From Cupriavidus pampae (GTDB lineage Bacteria > Pseudomonadota > Gammaproteobacteria > Burkholderiales > Burkholderiaceae): DNA of 64,000 nt. The DNA lies in assembly GCF_914271485.1 (NCBI RefSeq), contig NZ_CAJZAG010000010.1, forward strand, positions 62,001 through 126,000, read 5' to 3'. The notes under the pieces are model-generated. The model ran no database searches and had not been told where the DNA came from. It saw nothing but the letters and a program-made list of their open reading frames with translations. Below, piece after piece: positions 26,580 through 34,231 of the stretch (position 1 is its first letter; each line of letters starts with the position of its first letter). The position numbers were made by a program, and so were the translations under genes.

Positions 26580-27194
26580 TCAGGCGTTCTTGCGGGCGCG
26601 CCACCACTGGCGCAGCCAGGCCTTGAACACACTCCACAGATCGATGGAGGCGGCTGGCGCGGCCTCGGCCGGCCGCGGTGAACTGACGAGGGTGGGCTGG
26701 ACCGCTGGGCCGGCGTCAACCGCTACGCCGTCGGCGACAGGCTCGGCGGGCAGTGCCGCCTGCAGATTCGCGGCGAACTCGCGCGTCAGTTGCTCGGCCA
26801 GTGCGCGCACAATGCCTTCGCGGCTGAACTGCGCGAGCGCTCCGGTTACCGCGTAATCGACCGCCACCACGACCTCGGTACCGCTCTCCACGGGCTGCAA
26901 CGCAAACCGTGCGACACCCTTGACGCGGCTCTGCGTCTTGGCATCGACGGCGGTGCCGCTGAATGTGCCGGTGCGCGCCACATCGTCCTGTGCGAGTTCG
27001 CCCTGCCCCTTGAAACGCGCGGCGATCGGGCCCAGCTTTACCTGGAACAACAGCGGTACCTTGTTGCCCTCCACCACGGCGTCGTCGGGAATCGATGCGC
27101 CGGGCAGGCAGTTGATCAGCAGCCTCACATCCTGAAACGCCTGCCACACGGTCGCTGGCGCCGTGCTCAGCGCGAAACGTTGTTCAATTTCCAT
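26580..27194 (-). CDS. CoxG family (SRPBCC) protein, 204 aa
   Basis: START/Bet v1-like lipid- or ligand-binding domain (MEIEQRFALSTAPATVWQAF, INCLPGASI, VPLLFQVKLGPIAARFKGQG) matching CoxG of aerobic CO dehydrogenase clusters. A Pro/Ala linker leads to an amphipathic, Trp/Arg-rich tail (LWSVFKAWLRQWWRARK) that could anchor it to the membrane. CoxG proteins tether molybdenum hydroxylases to the membrane or deliver electron carriers to them. Its ATG overlaps coxS by 11 bp. Confidence 0.87.
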   Translation of the reverse strand: MEIEQRFALSTAPATVWQAFQDVRLLINCLPGASIPDDAVVEGNKVPLLFQVKLGPIAARFKGQGELAQDDVARTGTFSGTAVDAKTQSRVKGVARFALQPVESGTEVVVAVDYAVTGALAQFSREGIVRALAEQLTREFAANLQAALPAEPVADGVAVDAGPAVQPTLVSSPRPAEAAPAASIDLWSVFKAWLRQWWRARKNA

Positions 27195-27705
27195 GACATG
27201 CTCCTTCGCGGCGTTCGCGCAGCACGCGCTGGATTGCGCGCACGATGCCGATATAGCCGGTGCAGCGGCAGAGATTGCCAGCCAGTTCTTCCTGAATGCG
27301 AGCCTCATCGGCGTCGGGCAGACGCAGCACGATGTCGCGCGCGGTCATCAACATGCCGGGCGTGCAATAGCCGCATTGCAGCGCGTGCTCGGCCGTGAAT
27401 GCGGCGCGCAGCTGCGCCATCACCGCGTCCTCGTCGAACGCCTCTAGCGTGCGCACAGCCTTGCCGACGAAACGCACGGCGGATTGCAGGCACGAGCGCT
27501 GCGGCATGCCATCGACTTCAACCGTGCACGCGCCGCACACGCCGTGTTCGCACCCGATATGCGTGGCGGTCAGGCCGCAGTGATCGCGCAAGGCATCGGC
27601 CAGGTGCGTGCGATCCTCCAGCTGCAGCGCGTACTTGCGGCCATTCACATCGAGATCGATGCGCTGGGCATGGACCTCCGGGAATATCAGTTCAGGCGCG
27701 CTCAT
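27184..27705 (-). CDS. Molybdenum hydroxylase small subunit, 2x[2Fe-2S] (CoxS-like), 173 aa
   Basis: Plant-type [2Fe-2S] domain with Cys52, Cys57, Cys60 and Cys72 (CEHGVCGAC...C), followed by the all-helical second cluster domain with CGYCTPG and LCRCTGY. It passes electrons from the Mo site to the FAD subunit. The family is shared by CO dehydrogenase, xanthine, nicotinate and isoquinoline-type hydroxylases. ATGA overlap with the FAD subunit gene. Confidence 0.93.
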   Translation of the reverse strand: MSAPELIFPEVHAQRIDLDVNGRKYALQLEDRTHLADALRDHCGLTATHIGCEHGVCGACTVEVDGMPQRSCLQSAVRFVGKAVRTLEAFDEDAVMAQLRAAFTAEHALQCGYCTPGMLMTARDIVLRLPDADEARIQEELAGNLCRCTGYIGIVRAIQRVLRERREGACHGN

Positions 27706-28529
27706 CGCGGCGTCTCCTTATCGTCCATATCGTTGACGACCAGTCGCAGCATCTCGGCGAGCTGGGCAGTGCGGGCGGGATCGACATCGATGCCGGCCTC
27801 GGCCAGCCATGCCGCGCGTTGGGGCGCGGTAGCGAGCGATGCGATCAAGCCCGGGCCTTCGAACACGCGCGGCGCGCCGTCGAGCGCGCCTACGACCAGT
27901 CGCTCGACGCCGAGCGCCGGGTCGCGCAGGGCGCAGACCAGCGCGTGCGCGAACTCGCCGGTCTTGCGACAGAATTTGCGATACGACCAGCGCGCCTGCG
28001 CCGACAGTCGCGGCACGCTGATAGCGGTCAGCAGTTCGCCTTCGCCGAGTTGCGTCTCGAACGCGGCCAGCATGAAATCCGCGGCGCGCACGGTGCGCAC
28101 GCCGTCGGGGCCTTCGAGGCGCAGCGTCGCGCCCAGTAGAGGCATCGTGCTGACCCAGTCCGCAGCCGGATCGGCATGGCACAGGCTGCCGCCGAGCGTG
28201 CCGCGATTACGCACCGCGCGGTAGGCGATGCCGCGCGCGACCGCCGGCATCAGGCCGCGGCTCGGATCGGGCAGCCTGCCGTCCTCGAACGCGGCATGCG
28301 TGCACATCGCGCCGAACGTAATGGCGTCAGCACCCTCCTGCACCGCGCGCAGGGCATCGATGCCATCGAGGTCGGCCAGCAGCTCCGGTTGTGCAAGACG
28401 CAGGTTCAGCATCGCGCCGAGCGACTGTCCACCGGCGATGGCCTTGCCACCCCAGCCGGCGTCGCGCAGCGTGCGGGTGGTAGCGTCGATCGAGACGCCC
28501 GGTTCGATGCGGTAGGCAACGGCCTTCAT
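27702..28529 (-). CDS. Molybdenum hydroxylase FAD subunit (CoxM-like), 275 aa
   Basis: FAD-binding PCMH-type subunit. AGGQSLG at 32-38 and TLGGSLCHADPAAD at 111-124 are the two FAD motifs of the CoxM/CutM family; the C-terminal CO_deh_flav_C region (RKFCRKTGEFAHALVCAL) follows. It takes electrons from the iron-sulfur subunit to an external acceptor. Coupled by ATGA overlaps on both sides. Confidence 0.93.
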   Translation of the reverse strand: MKAVAYRIEPGVSIDATTRTLRDAGWGGKAIAGGQSLGAMLNLRLAQPELLADLDGIDALRAVQEGADAITFGAMCTHAAFEDGRLPDPSRGLMPAVARGIAYRAVRNRGTLGGSLCHADPAADWVSTMPLLGATLRLEGPDGVRTVRAADFMLAAFETQLGEGELLTAISVPRLSAQARWSYRKFCRKTGEFAHALVCALRDPALGVERLVVGALDGAPRVFEGPGLIASLATAPQRAAWLAEAGIDVDPARTAQLAEMLRLVVNDMDDKETPR

Positions 28530-30925
28530 TGCGCGTCCTCCTTGTTGCCCGCCGCGGCCAGCGCCGCCAGTACGCGCTCCGGGCTGGCCGGGCATTGCGT
28601 CAGCTCCGCACCTAGCGCATGCAGCGCGTCGTTGACCGCGTTGATGATGGCCGCCGGTGGCGCGATCGCACCGCCCTCCCCCAGCCCTTTCTGGCCATAC
28701 TTGCTGTGCGGGCTCGGCGTTTCCATATGCAGCAGCGTCAACGGCGGCATTTCGCCGGCACCGGGCAGCAGGTAGTCGGCCATGGTGGAGGCCAGCGGCT
28801 GGCCTTCCGTGTCAAAGGGCATCTCTTCGTACAACGCGGTGCCGATGCCTTGCGCCAGGCCACCAATGATCTGACCATCGACGATCAGCGGATTCAGCAG
28901 CACGCCGCCGTCCTCGCAGATCGCATAGTCGAGCAACGTGACCTTGCCGGTGGCGGTGTCCACTTCCACCGCACAAGCGTGGCAGGCATAGCTGAAGGTG
29001 CCCGTGTCGGGCTGCGTCTTGTAGCCGGTGACCACCTCGAGGCCACCCGGATCGATACCCGCTGGCACCTTCTGCGGCGCGCGGTACCACGTGTGCGCGA
29101 TCTCCGCGAGGGACATGCTCTCGAGCTGGCCGGGCGCCTTCACTACGCCGTCGATTAGTTGCATCGATGCGGCCGGCTTGCCAAGCACGCCCGCCGCGAT
29201 GCTGATCAGCCGTTGCGCCAGTACGTCGCAAGCCGCGCCGACGGCGCCGCCGGCCATCACCGCACAACGCGAGCCCCAGGTGCCAGTCGAGTAAGGAGAG
29301 ACCGCAGTGTCGCCATGCACCACGCGTACGCGGTCGATATCGATGCCGAGTACCGTGTGTGCGACCTGCGCCATCGACGTTTCCATGCCCTGTCCGTGCG
29401 AATGCACGCCAAGGCGTAGTTCGAGCACGCCATCGGGCGTGATGCGCGCCGAGCATTGCTCATGACCGGGCACCATCGGAATGCCCCAGCCGTGATAGAC
29501 CGAAGTGCCGTGAGCACCCTGCTCGCAATACACGGAGAGGCCGAGACCGATTCGCTTGTTGCCGGCCGTTGCATTGACCTCGTGCTGCCGCGCACGCCAG
29601 CGCTTCCAGTCAAGCGCGGCCACCGCGCGCGTCATGCTCTCGGCGTAGTCGCCCGAGTCGAACAGCTTGCCAGTGATATTGACGAACGGCATCGCGCTAG
29701 CCGGCACGAGGCTGCGCGCGCGCAGGTCGTACGGCTCAATGCCGAGATCGCGCGCGGCCGCATCCATCATCAGTTCGATCGCGAAGCACACGCCAGTGCG
29801 TGCTACACCGCGATACGGCAGGATGCCGGGCTTGTTGGTGGCTATCGCGCGCGAGCGGCAGACGTAGCGATCCATCGTGTACGGGCCCGGCAGGATCGAC
29901 GCCACCTGCGAGGCCTCCAGGCACGCGCTGAACGGATAGAGCGAGTAAGCACCCGAGTCCACCATCGCGTCGCACTCGATGCTCACGAGGCGGCCGTCCG
30001 GCTCGACCTCGATAGCGATGTCATACGCGTGCTCGCGGCAGTTCGCATTGGCGCTGAGCTGCTCGCGGCGATCCTCGAGCCAGCGCACGGGGCGGCCGAG
30101 ATGGCGCGCCAGCCAGGCGCAGCAAATCTCCTCGGGCAGCAGCAGGCCCTTGTAACCGAAGCCGCCACCGACGTCGGGCGAGATCACGCGGACCTGGCCT
30201 TCGTCGAGGCCGAGGCATTCGGCCAGGCCGGTGCGGTTGATATGCGGCACCTGCGCCGCGGTGTACATCACGAGCTGATCGAGCCGATGATCCCACCAGC
30301 ACAGCACGGCACGACCTTCCATCGGCATCATGCACTGGCGCGCGGTGCGCAGCATGCGGTGATAGCGACGGGTTTCGCTACTGTTGCCATCAGCCTTGTC
30401 ACCGCCTTTCTCGATACGTGTTTCCACGAATACGTTGTCGCTCCACGCGTCATGCACGCGGGCCGCGGACGTGTTGGCGGTGTCCATGTCGGCCAGCACT
30501 GGCAGCTCGTCGTAATCGACCTCTACCTGAGCGGCAATATCCTCGGCGCGTGCGCGCGTCGGCGCCACGCACGCCGCCACCAGCTCGCCCACATGGCGCA
30601 CCTTGTCGCTCGCAAGCGGATGCTGCACGGACCGTTTGAAGCCCGGCAGCCCGGCGGCGGCAAGGATCGGCGCCACATCGGGCAGGTCCGCCATCGTGAA
30701 TACCAGCGACTCGAGGCCGGCCGGCTTGTGGATCGTGCCAAGCCGTGCGTGAGCGACCGGACTGCGCACAAAGGCGACGTCCAGCATGTCCGGCATGCGG
30801 ATATCGCCCACGAACTGACCGCGGCCAAGCAGTAGCCGCTGGTCTTCCTTGCGCGGTACGCGATCACCGATGCCCTGGGCACGTACGGCAGGCGCGAGGT
30901 CTTCCCTGGAGGTTGGAGCGTTCAT
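28526..30925 (-). CDS. Molybdenum hydroxylase large subunit (CoxL-like, not form I CODH), 799 aa
   Basis: Molybdopterin-cytosine-dinucleotide-binding catalytic subunit. The N-terminal domain starts GIGDRVPRKEDQRLLLGRGQFVGD; the Mo domain has DVGGGFGYKG at 251-260, and the active-site loop is PYRGVART at 370-377. The catalytic Glu is Glu750 in GLGEGGAIAPPAA. The form I CO dehydrogenase signature AYxCSFR is absent, so CO oxidation is unlikely; hydroxylation of a heterocycle or similar carbon is the family alternative. First gene of an operon with FAD, FeS, CoxG and a Liv-type importer. Start by family N-terminus. Confidence 0.92.
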   Translation of the reverse strand: MNAPTSREDLAPAVRAQGIGDRVPRKEDQRLLLGRGQFVGDIRMPDMLDVAFVRSPVAHARLGTIHKPAGLESLVFTMADLPDVAPILAAAGLPGFKRSVQHPLASDKVRHVGELVAACVAPTRARAEDIAAQVEVDYDELPVLADMDTANTSAARVHDAWSDNVFVETRIEKGGDKADGNSSETRRYHRMLRTARQCMMPMEGRAVLCWWDHRLDQLVMYTAAQVPHINRTGLAECLGLDEGQVRVISPDVGGGFGYKGLLLPEEICCAWLARHLGRPVRWLEDRREQLSANANCREHAYDIAIEVEPDGRLVSIECDAMVDSGAYSLYPFSACLEASQVASILPGPYTMDRYVCRSRAIATNKPGILPYRGVARTGVCFAIELMMDAAARDLGIEPYDLRARSLVPASAMPFVNITGKLFDSGDYAESMTRAVAALDWKRWRARQHEVNATAGNKRIGLGLSVYCEQGAHGTSVYHGWGIPMVPGHEQCSARITPDGVLELRLGVHSHGQGMETSMAQVAHTVLGIDIDRVRVVHGDTAVSPYSTGTWGSRCAVMAGGAVGAACDVLAQRLISIAAGVLGKPAASMQLIDGVVKAPGQLESMSLAEIAHTWYRAPQKVPAGIDPGGLEVVTGYKTQPDTGTFSYACHACAVEVDTATGKVTLLDYAICEDGGVLLNPLIVDGQIIGGLAQGIGTALYEEMPFDTEGQPLASTMADYLLPGAGEMPPLTLLHMETPSPHSKYGQKGLGEGGAIAPPAAIINAVNDALHALGAELTQCPASPERVLAALAAAGNKEDAQ

Positions 30926-31065
30926 ACGGCGGGGGCGTCTTCTTGTGTGTCCCGGCATTCACCGGCTGTGCACTGCATAAAGCAACGCGTGTGCCACCGC
31001 GCATGGGCCGACCAGCCCTGCTTACGCCAAGCCTTTGATCCGATTGGGAAAAACTTCTTTGAAAA

Positions 31066-31085
31066 ATATGTGCCATACCCCATAT
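31066..31085. promoter_or_regulatory. 20-bp operator-like palindrome in the coxL-marR gap (site B)
   Basis: atatgtgccataccccatat, an imperfect inverted repeat around CATA, about 140 bp before the coxL start. Near-identical to the sites at 21880 and 31149. Confidence 0.6.
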
Positions 31086-31148
31086 CTACGTGCGCGCCGC
31101 GGGCGATGACGCGACGCACGCACCAGCATGCGTCGTATCCCCACCCAT

Positions 31149-31168
31149 AAATGGGGCATACCCCATTT
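31149..31168. promoter_or_regulatory. Perfect 8+4+8 palindrome in the coxL-marR gap (site C)
   Basis: aaatggggcataccccattt has perfect 8-bp arms around CATA. It lies about 120 bp before the marR start and 27 bp upstream of its putative -35. Best-formed copy of the shared motif; a dimeric MarR protein binding it is the simplest reading. Confidence 0.65.
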
Positions 31169-31195
31169 CTTGAATGCACGAAATGTGGGAACCGT

Positions 31196-31225
31196 TTGTA
31201 GCACTCTGCAATACTTCGACATAAT
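31196..31225 (+). promoter_or_regulatory. Putative promoter of the MarR-type gene
   Basis: TTGTAG and CATAAT spaced by 18 bp, giving a start near 31232. Confidence 0.4.
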
Positions 31226-31235
31226 CGACACGGGG

Positions 31236-31255
31236 ATACGTGGCATACTTCCTAA
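31236..31255. promoter_or_regulatory. Weaker copy of the regulon palindrome at the marR transcription start (site D)
   Basis: atacgtggcatacttcctaa keeps GTGGCATAC but matches site A at 15 of 20 positions with a degenerate right arm. Overlapping the predicted marR start site, it would suit autoregulation. Confidence 0.4.
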
Positions 31256-31286
31256 ATCGCCCACGGGCTATTCAGTACCACTTCTC

Positions 31287-31796
31287 ATGATTCGCGAAGA
31301 CAGCCTTCCCCTGCTCGAGGCGGAGCTTGCGGAGGTCCAGCAACACTCGGTGCTCTACTCCCGCCCGGGCTTTCTGATCCGCCGCCTGCATCAGATCCAC
31401 GGCGGTCTGTTTCTTGAAGAGACCAGCGAGTTCAATATCACGCCAGTGCAGTACAGCCTGATGTCGGCGCTGCTCGAACAGGGCGAACTCGATCAGAATT
31501 CGCTGGCCATGGCGATTGGCCTCGAACGCACAACGGTTGCCGAAGTGCTGCCGCGGCTCGAAGCGCGCGGGTTGATCGAGCGTAGACAGTCGCCGCTCGA
31601 TGGCCGCGTCAAGCTGGTGCGGCTCGCGCGCAAGGGGCGTACGCTGGTGCAGCGCATGCAGGACGCAGTGGAACGCGCGCATGCACGCACGATCGAACAT
31701 CTGACGCCTGCCGAGCGCGATCTGTTCATGCTCATGATGATTCGCATCGTCGAGGCCAGCGACGTACCTGGCGTGGCGCCGCTACGCAATCGCTAA
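31287..31796 (+). CDS. MarR family transcriptional regulator, 169 aa
   Basis: Dimeric winged-helix regulator: helices around RPGFLIRRLHQIHGGLFLEE, recognition region LAMAIGLERTTVAEVLPRLE, and wing ERRQSPLDGRVKLVRLARKG. Divergent from coxL with a 361-bp shared control region that carries three copies of one palindrome; a fourth copy fronts the amidohydrolase gene. It is therefore the likely ligand-responsive regulator of the whole hydroxylase regulon. The start MIREDSLPLL is chosen; an in-frame upstream extension covers the palindromes and promoter. Confidence 0.88.
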   Translation: MIREDSLPLLEAELAEVQQHSVLYSRPGFLIRRLHQIHGGLFLEETSEFNITPVQYSLMSALLEQGELDQNSLAMAIGLERTTVAEVLPRLEARGLIERRQSPLDGRVKLVRLARKGRTLVQRMQDAVERAHARTIEHLTPAERDLFMLMMIRIVEASDVPGVAPLRNR

Positions 31797-31828
31797 GGTC
31801 GTCCCCTCAGTCCTGTCGGTCCTGCCGG

Positions 31829-32923
31829 TTAAGGTCGCGTCACGTCCGCTTTGGCTTCGCGCAACGGAAACATCAGCAACGCCGCCGCGATGCCCAGCGC
31901 GCCGCCGAGCAGCGTCTCCCACGCCCGCGCTACCAGCACCGCCAGCGAATGCTCGCCGGCGACGGCCAGCGTAACCACGAGCGTGAACGCAAACGCGCCG
32001 CAAGCCACGTCATAGCGCTCGGGCAGCGCCATCGCGTACACGATCATCGCCACCGATGCGGCGCACCAGATCAATAGCGGAGCGTGTGCCGCGAGCGGCA
32101 GGCAGATCAGCCCGAGCGGCACGCCGACGAGCGTACCGATAATGCGCCGCCGCCCCCGCTCGATGGTGGCCGCGGCAGTACCGGTCACCACGTAGACACA
32201 CGCGGTGACGCCCCATGCCGATTCGATCAACCCGAGCGCACTGGTCAACGCCACCACGATCAGCGCGGCAGTCGCCGCCTGCAGCCCCATGACGAGCTCC
32301 GGCGAGCCAAAGCGCGGGCGTACGACTGGCGCGAGCGGTGGGGCGGGAATCGGTTGCTCGGCGGGGCCGGTCAGCAGCCGTGGCACTACCGCGGACACGA
32401 TCGCGATCAGCATCGCCACACCGATGGCTATCAGGTCGTTCGGCCCGAGGTCGGTGGTATAGCCGAGCAGTTGTCCGATATAGAGCTGCGATCCCACACC
32501 CGCCCCCAGCACGCCATAGCGCCGCAGAAAGCCAACGACGAATGCACCGCTGATAAGAATCCACTCGCCACCGGCGCGCAGATGCACATCCAGCCACGGC
32601 GCCACCAGCGCATAGACTGCGGCACCTACCGCCGCGGCGACGCACAGCACCACCAGATCCCGGCTCGACGTCCAACGTGTAGTCCGCGCTTCCGAGACAC
32701 TGGCCCACAGCGCGAAGCCCGCCGCCAGCGTCACCAGCGGCGCCGCATCGGGCAGCCCCAGCGAGACATCTCGCAACGCCCCGAGCGCGGCCGCAATGCC
32801 ATAAGCCGTCACCAGCCGCAGCCCCTTGATGCGACGATGCGTGCCCGGATCGATACGATCCAGCCATTGCTCGACCCGCTCGGCGATAGCAAGAAAGGCC
32901 TGACGCAAGATGTCCCCCAGCAA
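31829..32923 (-). CDS. FUSC family membrane protein, about 364 aa
   Basis: Inner-membrane protein with two blocks of hydrophobic segments of the fusaric-acid-resistance (FUSC/AaeB-like) type. The conserved block is VTGTAAATIERGRRRIIGTLVGVPLGL. It is shorter than full AaeB pumps and has no adjacent membrane-fusion partner, so the transported compound is unknown. No ATG occurs in frame at the N-terminus: a TTG is used, either at the position given or five codons later, where GGGGGA gives a better ribosome-binding site. Confidence 0.8.
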   Translation of the reverse strand: MLGDILRQAFLAIAERVEQWLDRIDPGTHRRIKGLRLVTAYGIAAALGALRDVSLGLPDAAPLVTLAAGFALWASVSEARTTRWTSSRDLVVLCVAAAVGAAVYALVAPWLDVHLRAGGEWILISGAFVVGFLRRYGVLGAGVGSQLYIGQLLGYTTDLGPNDLIAIGVAMLIAIVSAVVPRLLTGPAEQPIPAPPLAPVVRPRFGSPELVMGLQAATAALIVVALTSALGLIESAWGVTACVYVVTGTAAATIERGRRRIIGTLVGVPLGLICLPLAAHAPLLIWCAASVAMIVYAMALPERYDVACGAFAFTLVVTLAVAGEHSLAVLVARAWETLLGGALGIAAALLMFPLREAKADVTRP

Positions 32924-33077
32924 GAAGGCATGACTGCGCTCTATTTAACGCCGGCCGGGCAAGCCATGCAACGGGCACACCATATACGTTGACGCGCTCT
33001 GCCCCGCCCGCACTCCCTTCCGCCCCACGCGCTATCATTCCGGCTTGCGTTCCACACTCGCTTTCAAGGAGACTCTC

Positions 33078-33854
33078 TTGCCATACCTCGATCACGCCGG
33101 CGCCCGGCTGTTCTATACCGTCGATGGTCCCGATCAGGCACCCGCCATCGTGTTCTCGAACTCGCTCGGCACCGATCACACCATGTGGCAGCCGCAGGCG
33201 GATGCGCTGGCCGGGGACTTCCGCGTGGTTCGCTATGACACGCGCGGTCATGGACGTTCGACGTACGACGGCAAGCCGTTCGGTGTCGACACGCTCGGTC
33301 GCGATGTGGTCGCGATTCTCGACGCGCTCGGCATCGAACAGGCGACGTTCTGCGGGCTGTCGATGGGCGGCTCCACAGGACAGTGGCTCGGCATTCATGC
33401 GCCGCAGCGTTTCTCGCGCATCGTGTTGGCCAACACCGCGGCAAAGATCGGCGGCGCCGATGGCTGGAACGCGCGCATTGGCACCGTGCAGCAAGAGGGC
33501 ATGGCACCGCTGGTTGATGCCTCGGTGCAGCGATGGTTCACGCCCGCGTTCGTTGCGCGCGAGGCGGCCGCGATCGCCCCGCTGCGCGCGGTGCTCGCCG
33601 CACTCGATCCGCAGGGCTATGCCGCCAACTGTGCCGCGGTACGCGACGCGGACTTCCGTGACACCGCGTCGACGATTGGCGTGCCGGTGCTAGTCATTGC
33701 AGGGAGCGACGATCCGTCGACCACCGCCGCCGAAGGTCGCGCGCTAGCCGATGCGATCCCGGGCGCGCGCTATCTCGAACTGCCTGCCGCACATATCTCG
33801 AGCTTCGAGTTGCCCCAACGCTTCACGCAGGCACTGCGCGAATTTATCGGCTGA
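33078..33854 (+). CDS. pcaD: 3-oxoadipate enol-lactonase (PcaD-like alpha/beta hydrolase), 258 aa
   Basis: Alpha/beta hydrolase whose sequence follows PcaD closely: IVFSNSLGTDHTMWQPQ, RYDTRGHGRS, nucleophile Ser95 in CGLSMGG, acid in IAGSDDPST and catalytic His in AAHISSFE. PcaD hydrolyses 3-oxoadipate enol-lactone in the beta-ketoadipate pathway. The start is TTG, chosen because AAGGAGA sits 7 bp upstream and the product then begins at the family N-terminus; an earlier in-frame ATG has no such site. No other pca genes adjoin, so the role may be a paralogue. Confidence 0.85.
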   Translation: MPYLDHAGARLFYTVDGPDQAPAIVFSNSLGTDHTMWQPQADALAGDFRVVRYDTRGHGRSTYDGKPFGVDTLGRDVVAILDALGIEQATFCGLSMGGSTGQWLGIHAPQRFSRIVLANTAAKIGGADGWNARIGTVQQEGMAPLVDASVQRWFTPAFVAREAAAIAPLRAVLAALDPQGYAANCAAVRDADFRDTASTIGVPVLVIAGSDDPSTTAAEGRALADAIPGARYLELPAAHISSFELPQRFTQALREFIG

Positions 33855-33937
33855 CGTGGCACTGCTTCCGCGCATGCCGCACCGCAATAACGAGCGGCGT
33901 GCGCCAATAATATGCAGCAACGCCCCGCGTTGGGGAA

Positions 33938-33951
33938 GGCACAAGGAATGC
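33938..33951 (+). promoter_or_regulatory. Putative sigma-54 (-24/-12) promoter of the amide operon
   Basis: ggcacaaggaatgc has GG and GC exactly 10 bp apart, and matches TGGCAC-N5-TTGCA at 9 of 11 key positions when flanks are counted. Transcription would start near 33963, producing a roughly 270-nt leader. Sigma-54 control fits nitrogen-regulated amide use; no clear NtrC site was identified. Confidence 0.5.
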
Positions 33952-34010
33952 ACGTGGGTTAGTAAAAATCCCTACACCCGGCGCAGATCCTTATGCTATA
34001 AATCCCTGCA

Positions 34011-34026
34011 AGACGAGATGTCGTCT
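34011..34026 (+). ncRNA. Leader hairpin 1 of the amide operon
   Basis: Six-bp stem agacga/tcgtct with loop gatg (or a 5-bp stem with hexaloop agaugu). It is the first of three hairpins between the putative promoter and the binding-protein gene, where an ANTAR protein (AmiR) would be expected to bind. Confidence 0.5.
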
Positions 34027-34037
34027 CACAACATGTC

Positions 34038-34068
34038 GCGCTAGCTGCCAATACTGCCAGCGGAGCGC
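34038..34068 (+). ncRNA. Leader hairpin 2 of the amide operon
   Basis: Outer stem gcgct/agcgc, a one-base internal mismatch, then gctg/cagc around a 10-nt loop containing aauacu. Located 11 bp before the terminator stem. Its hexaloop starts with A but lacks the G at position 4 of the reported ANTAR consensus, so the precise AmiR contact is unresolved. Confidence 0.45.
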
Positions 34069-34079
34069 AAGGCAACAGA

Positions 34080-34113
34080 GCCCGAACCGGTGAACACCGG
34101 TTCGGGCTTTTTT
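34080..34113 (+). terminator. Leader terminator upstream of the amide ABC transporter operon
   Basis: Eleven-bp perfect stem gcccgaaccgg/ccggttcgggc, 6-nt loop, then six T. It lies about 120 bp before the first gene of the amide operon, inside its presumed leader, and far past the pcaD stop. A strong intrinsic terminator here is the classical target of AmiR antitermination; amiC and amiR are encoded at the end of the same operon. Confidence 0.85.
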
Positions 34114-34231
34114 CGTTTGTACGTTTCAGAAGTCAACCAGTCGAATGGATGCCCCGGCAACCAGGGCGGAGCTTTGTCCAAAACAATCGACGCCCATAAA
34201 AACGCCGCACCACATGGCCTAGGAGAAACCC

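Noticed and set aside
24449-26626. A 725-codon open frame on the plus strand opposite livH and the binding-protein gene
   Set aside because: It is antisense to two clear transporter genes, has His/Arg/Gln-rich composition typical of reverse frames in GC-rich DNA, and matches no family.
29456-30835. A 459-codon open frame opposite the large hydroxylase subunit
   Set aside because: Antisense; the minus-strand frame carries the molybdopterin motifs.
28526-30925. Aerobic CO dehydrogenase (form I) annotation for the coxL-like gene
   Set aside because: The active-site loop is PYRGVART and lacks the AYxCSFR signature with the Cu-ligating Cys; the accessory set coxDEF is also missing.
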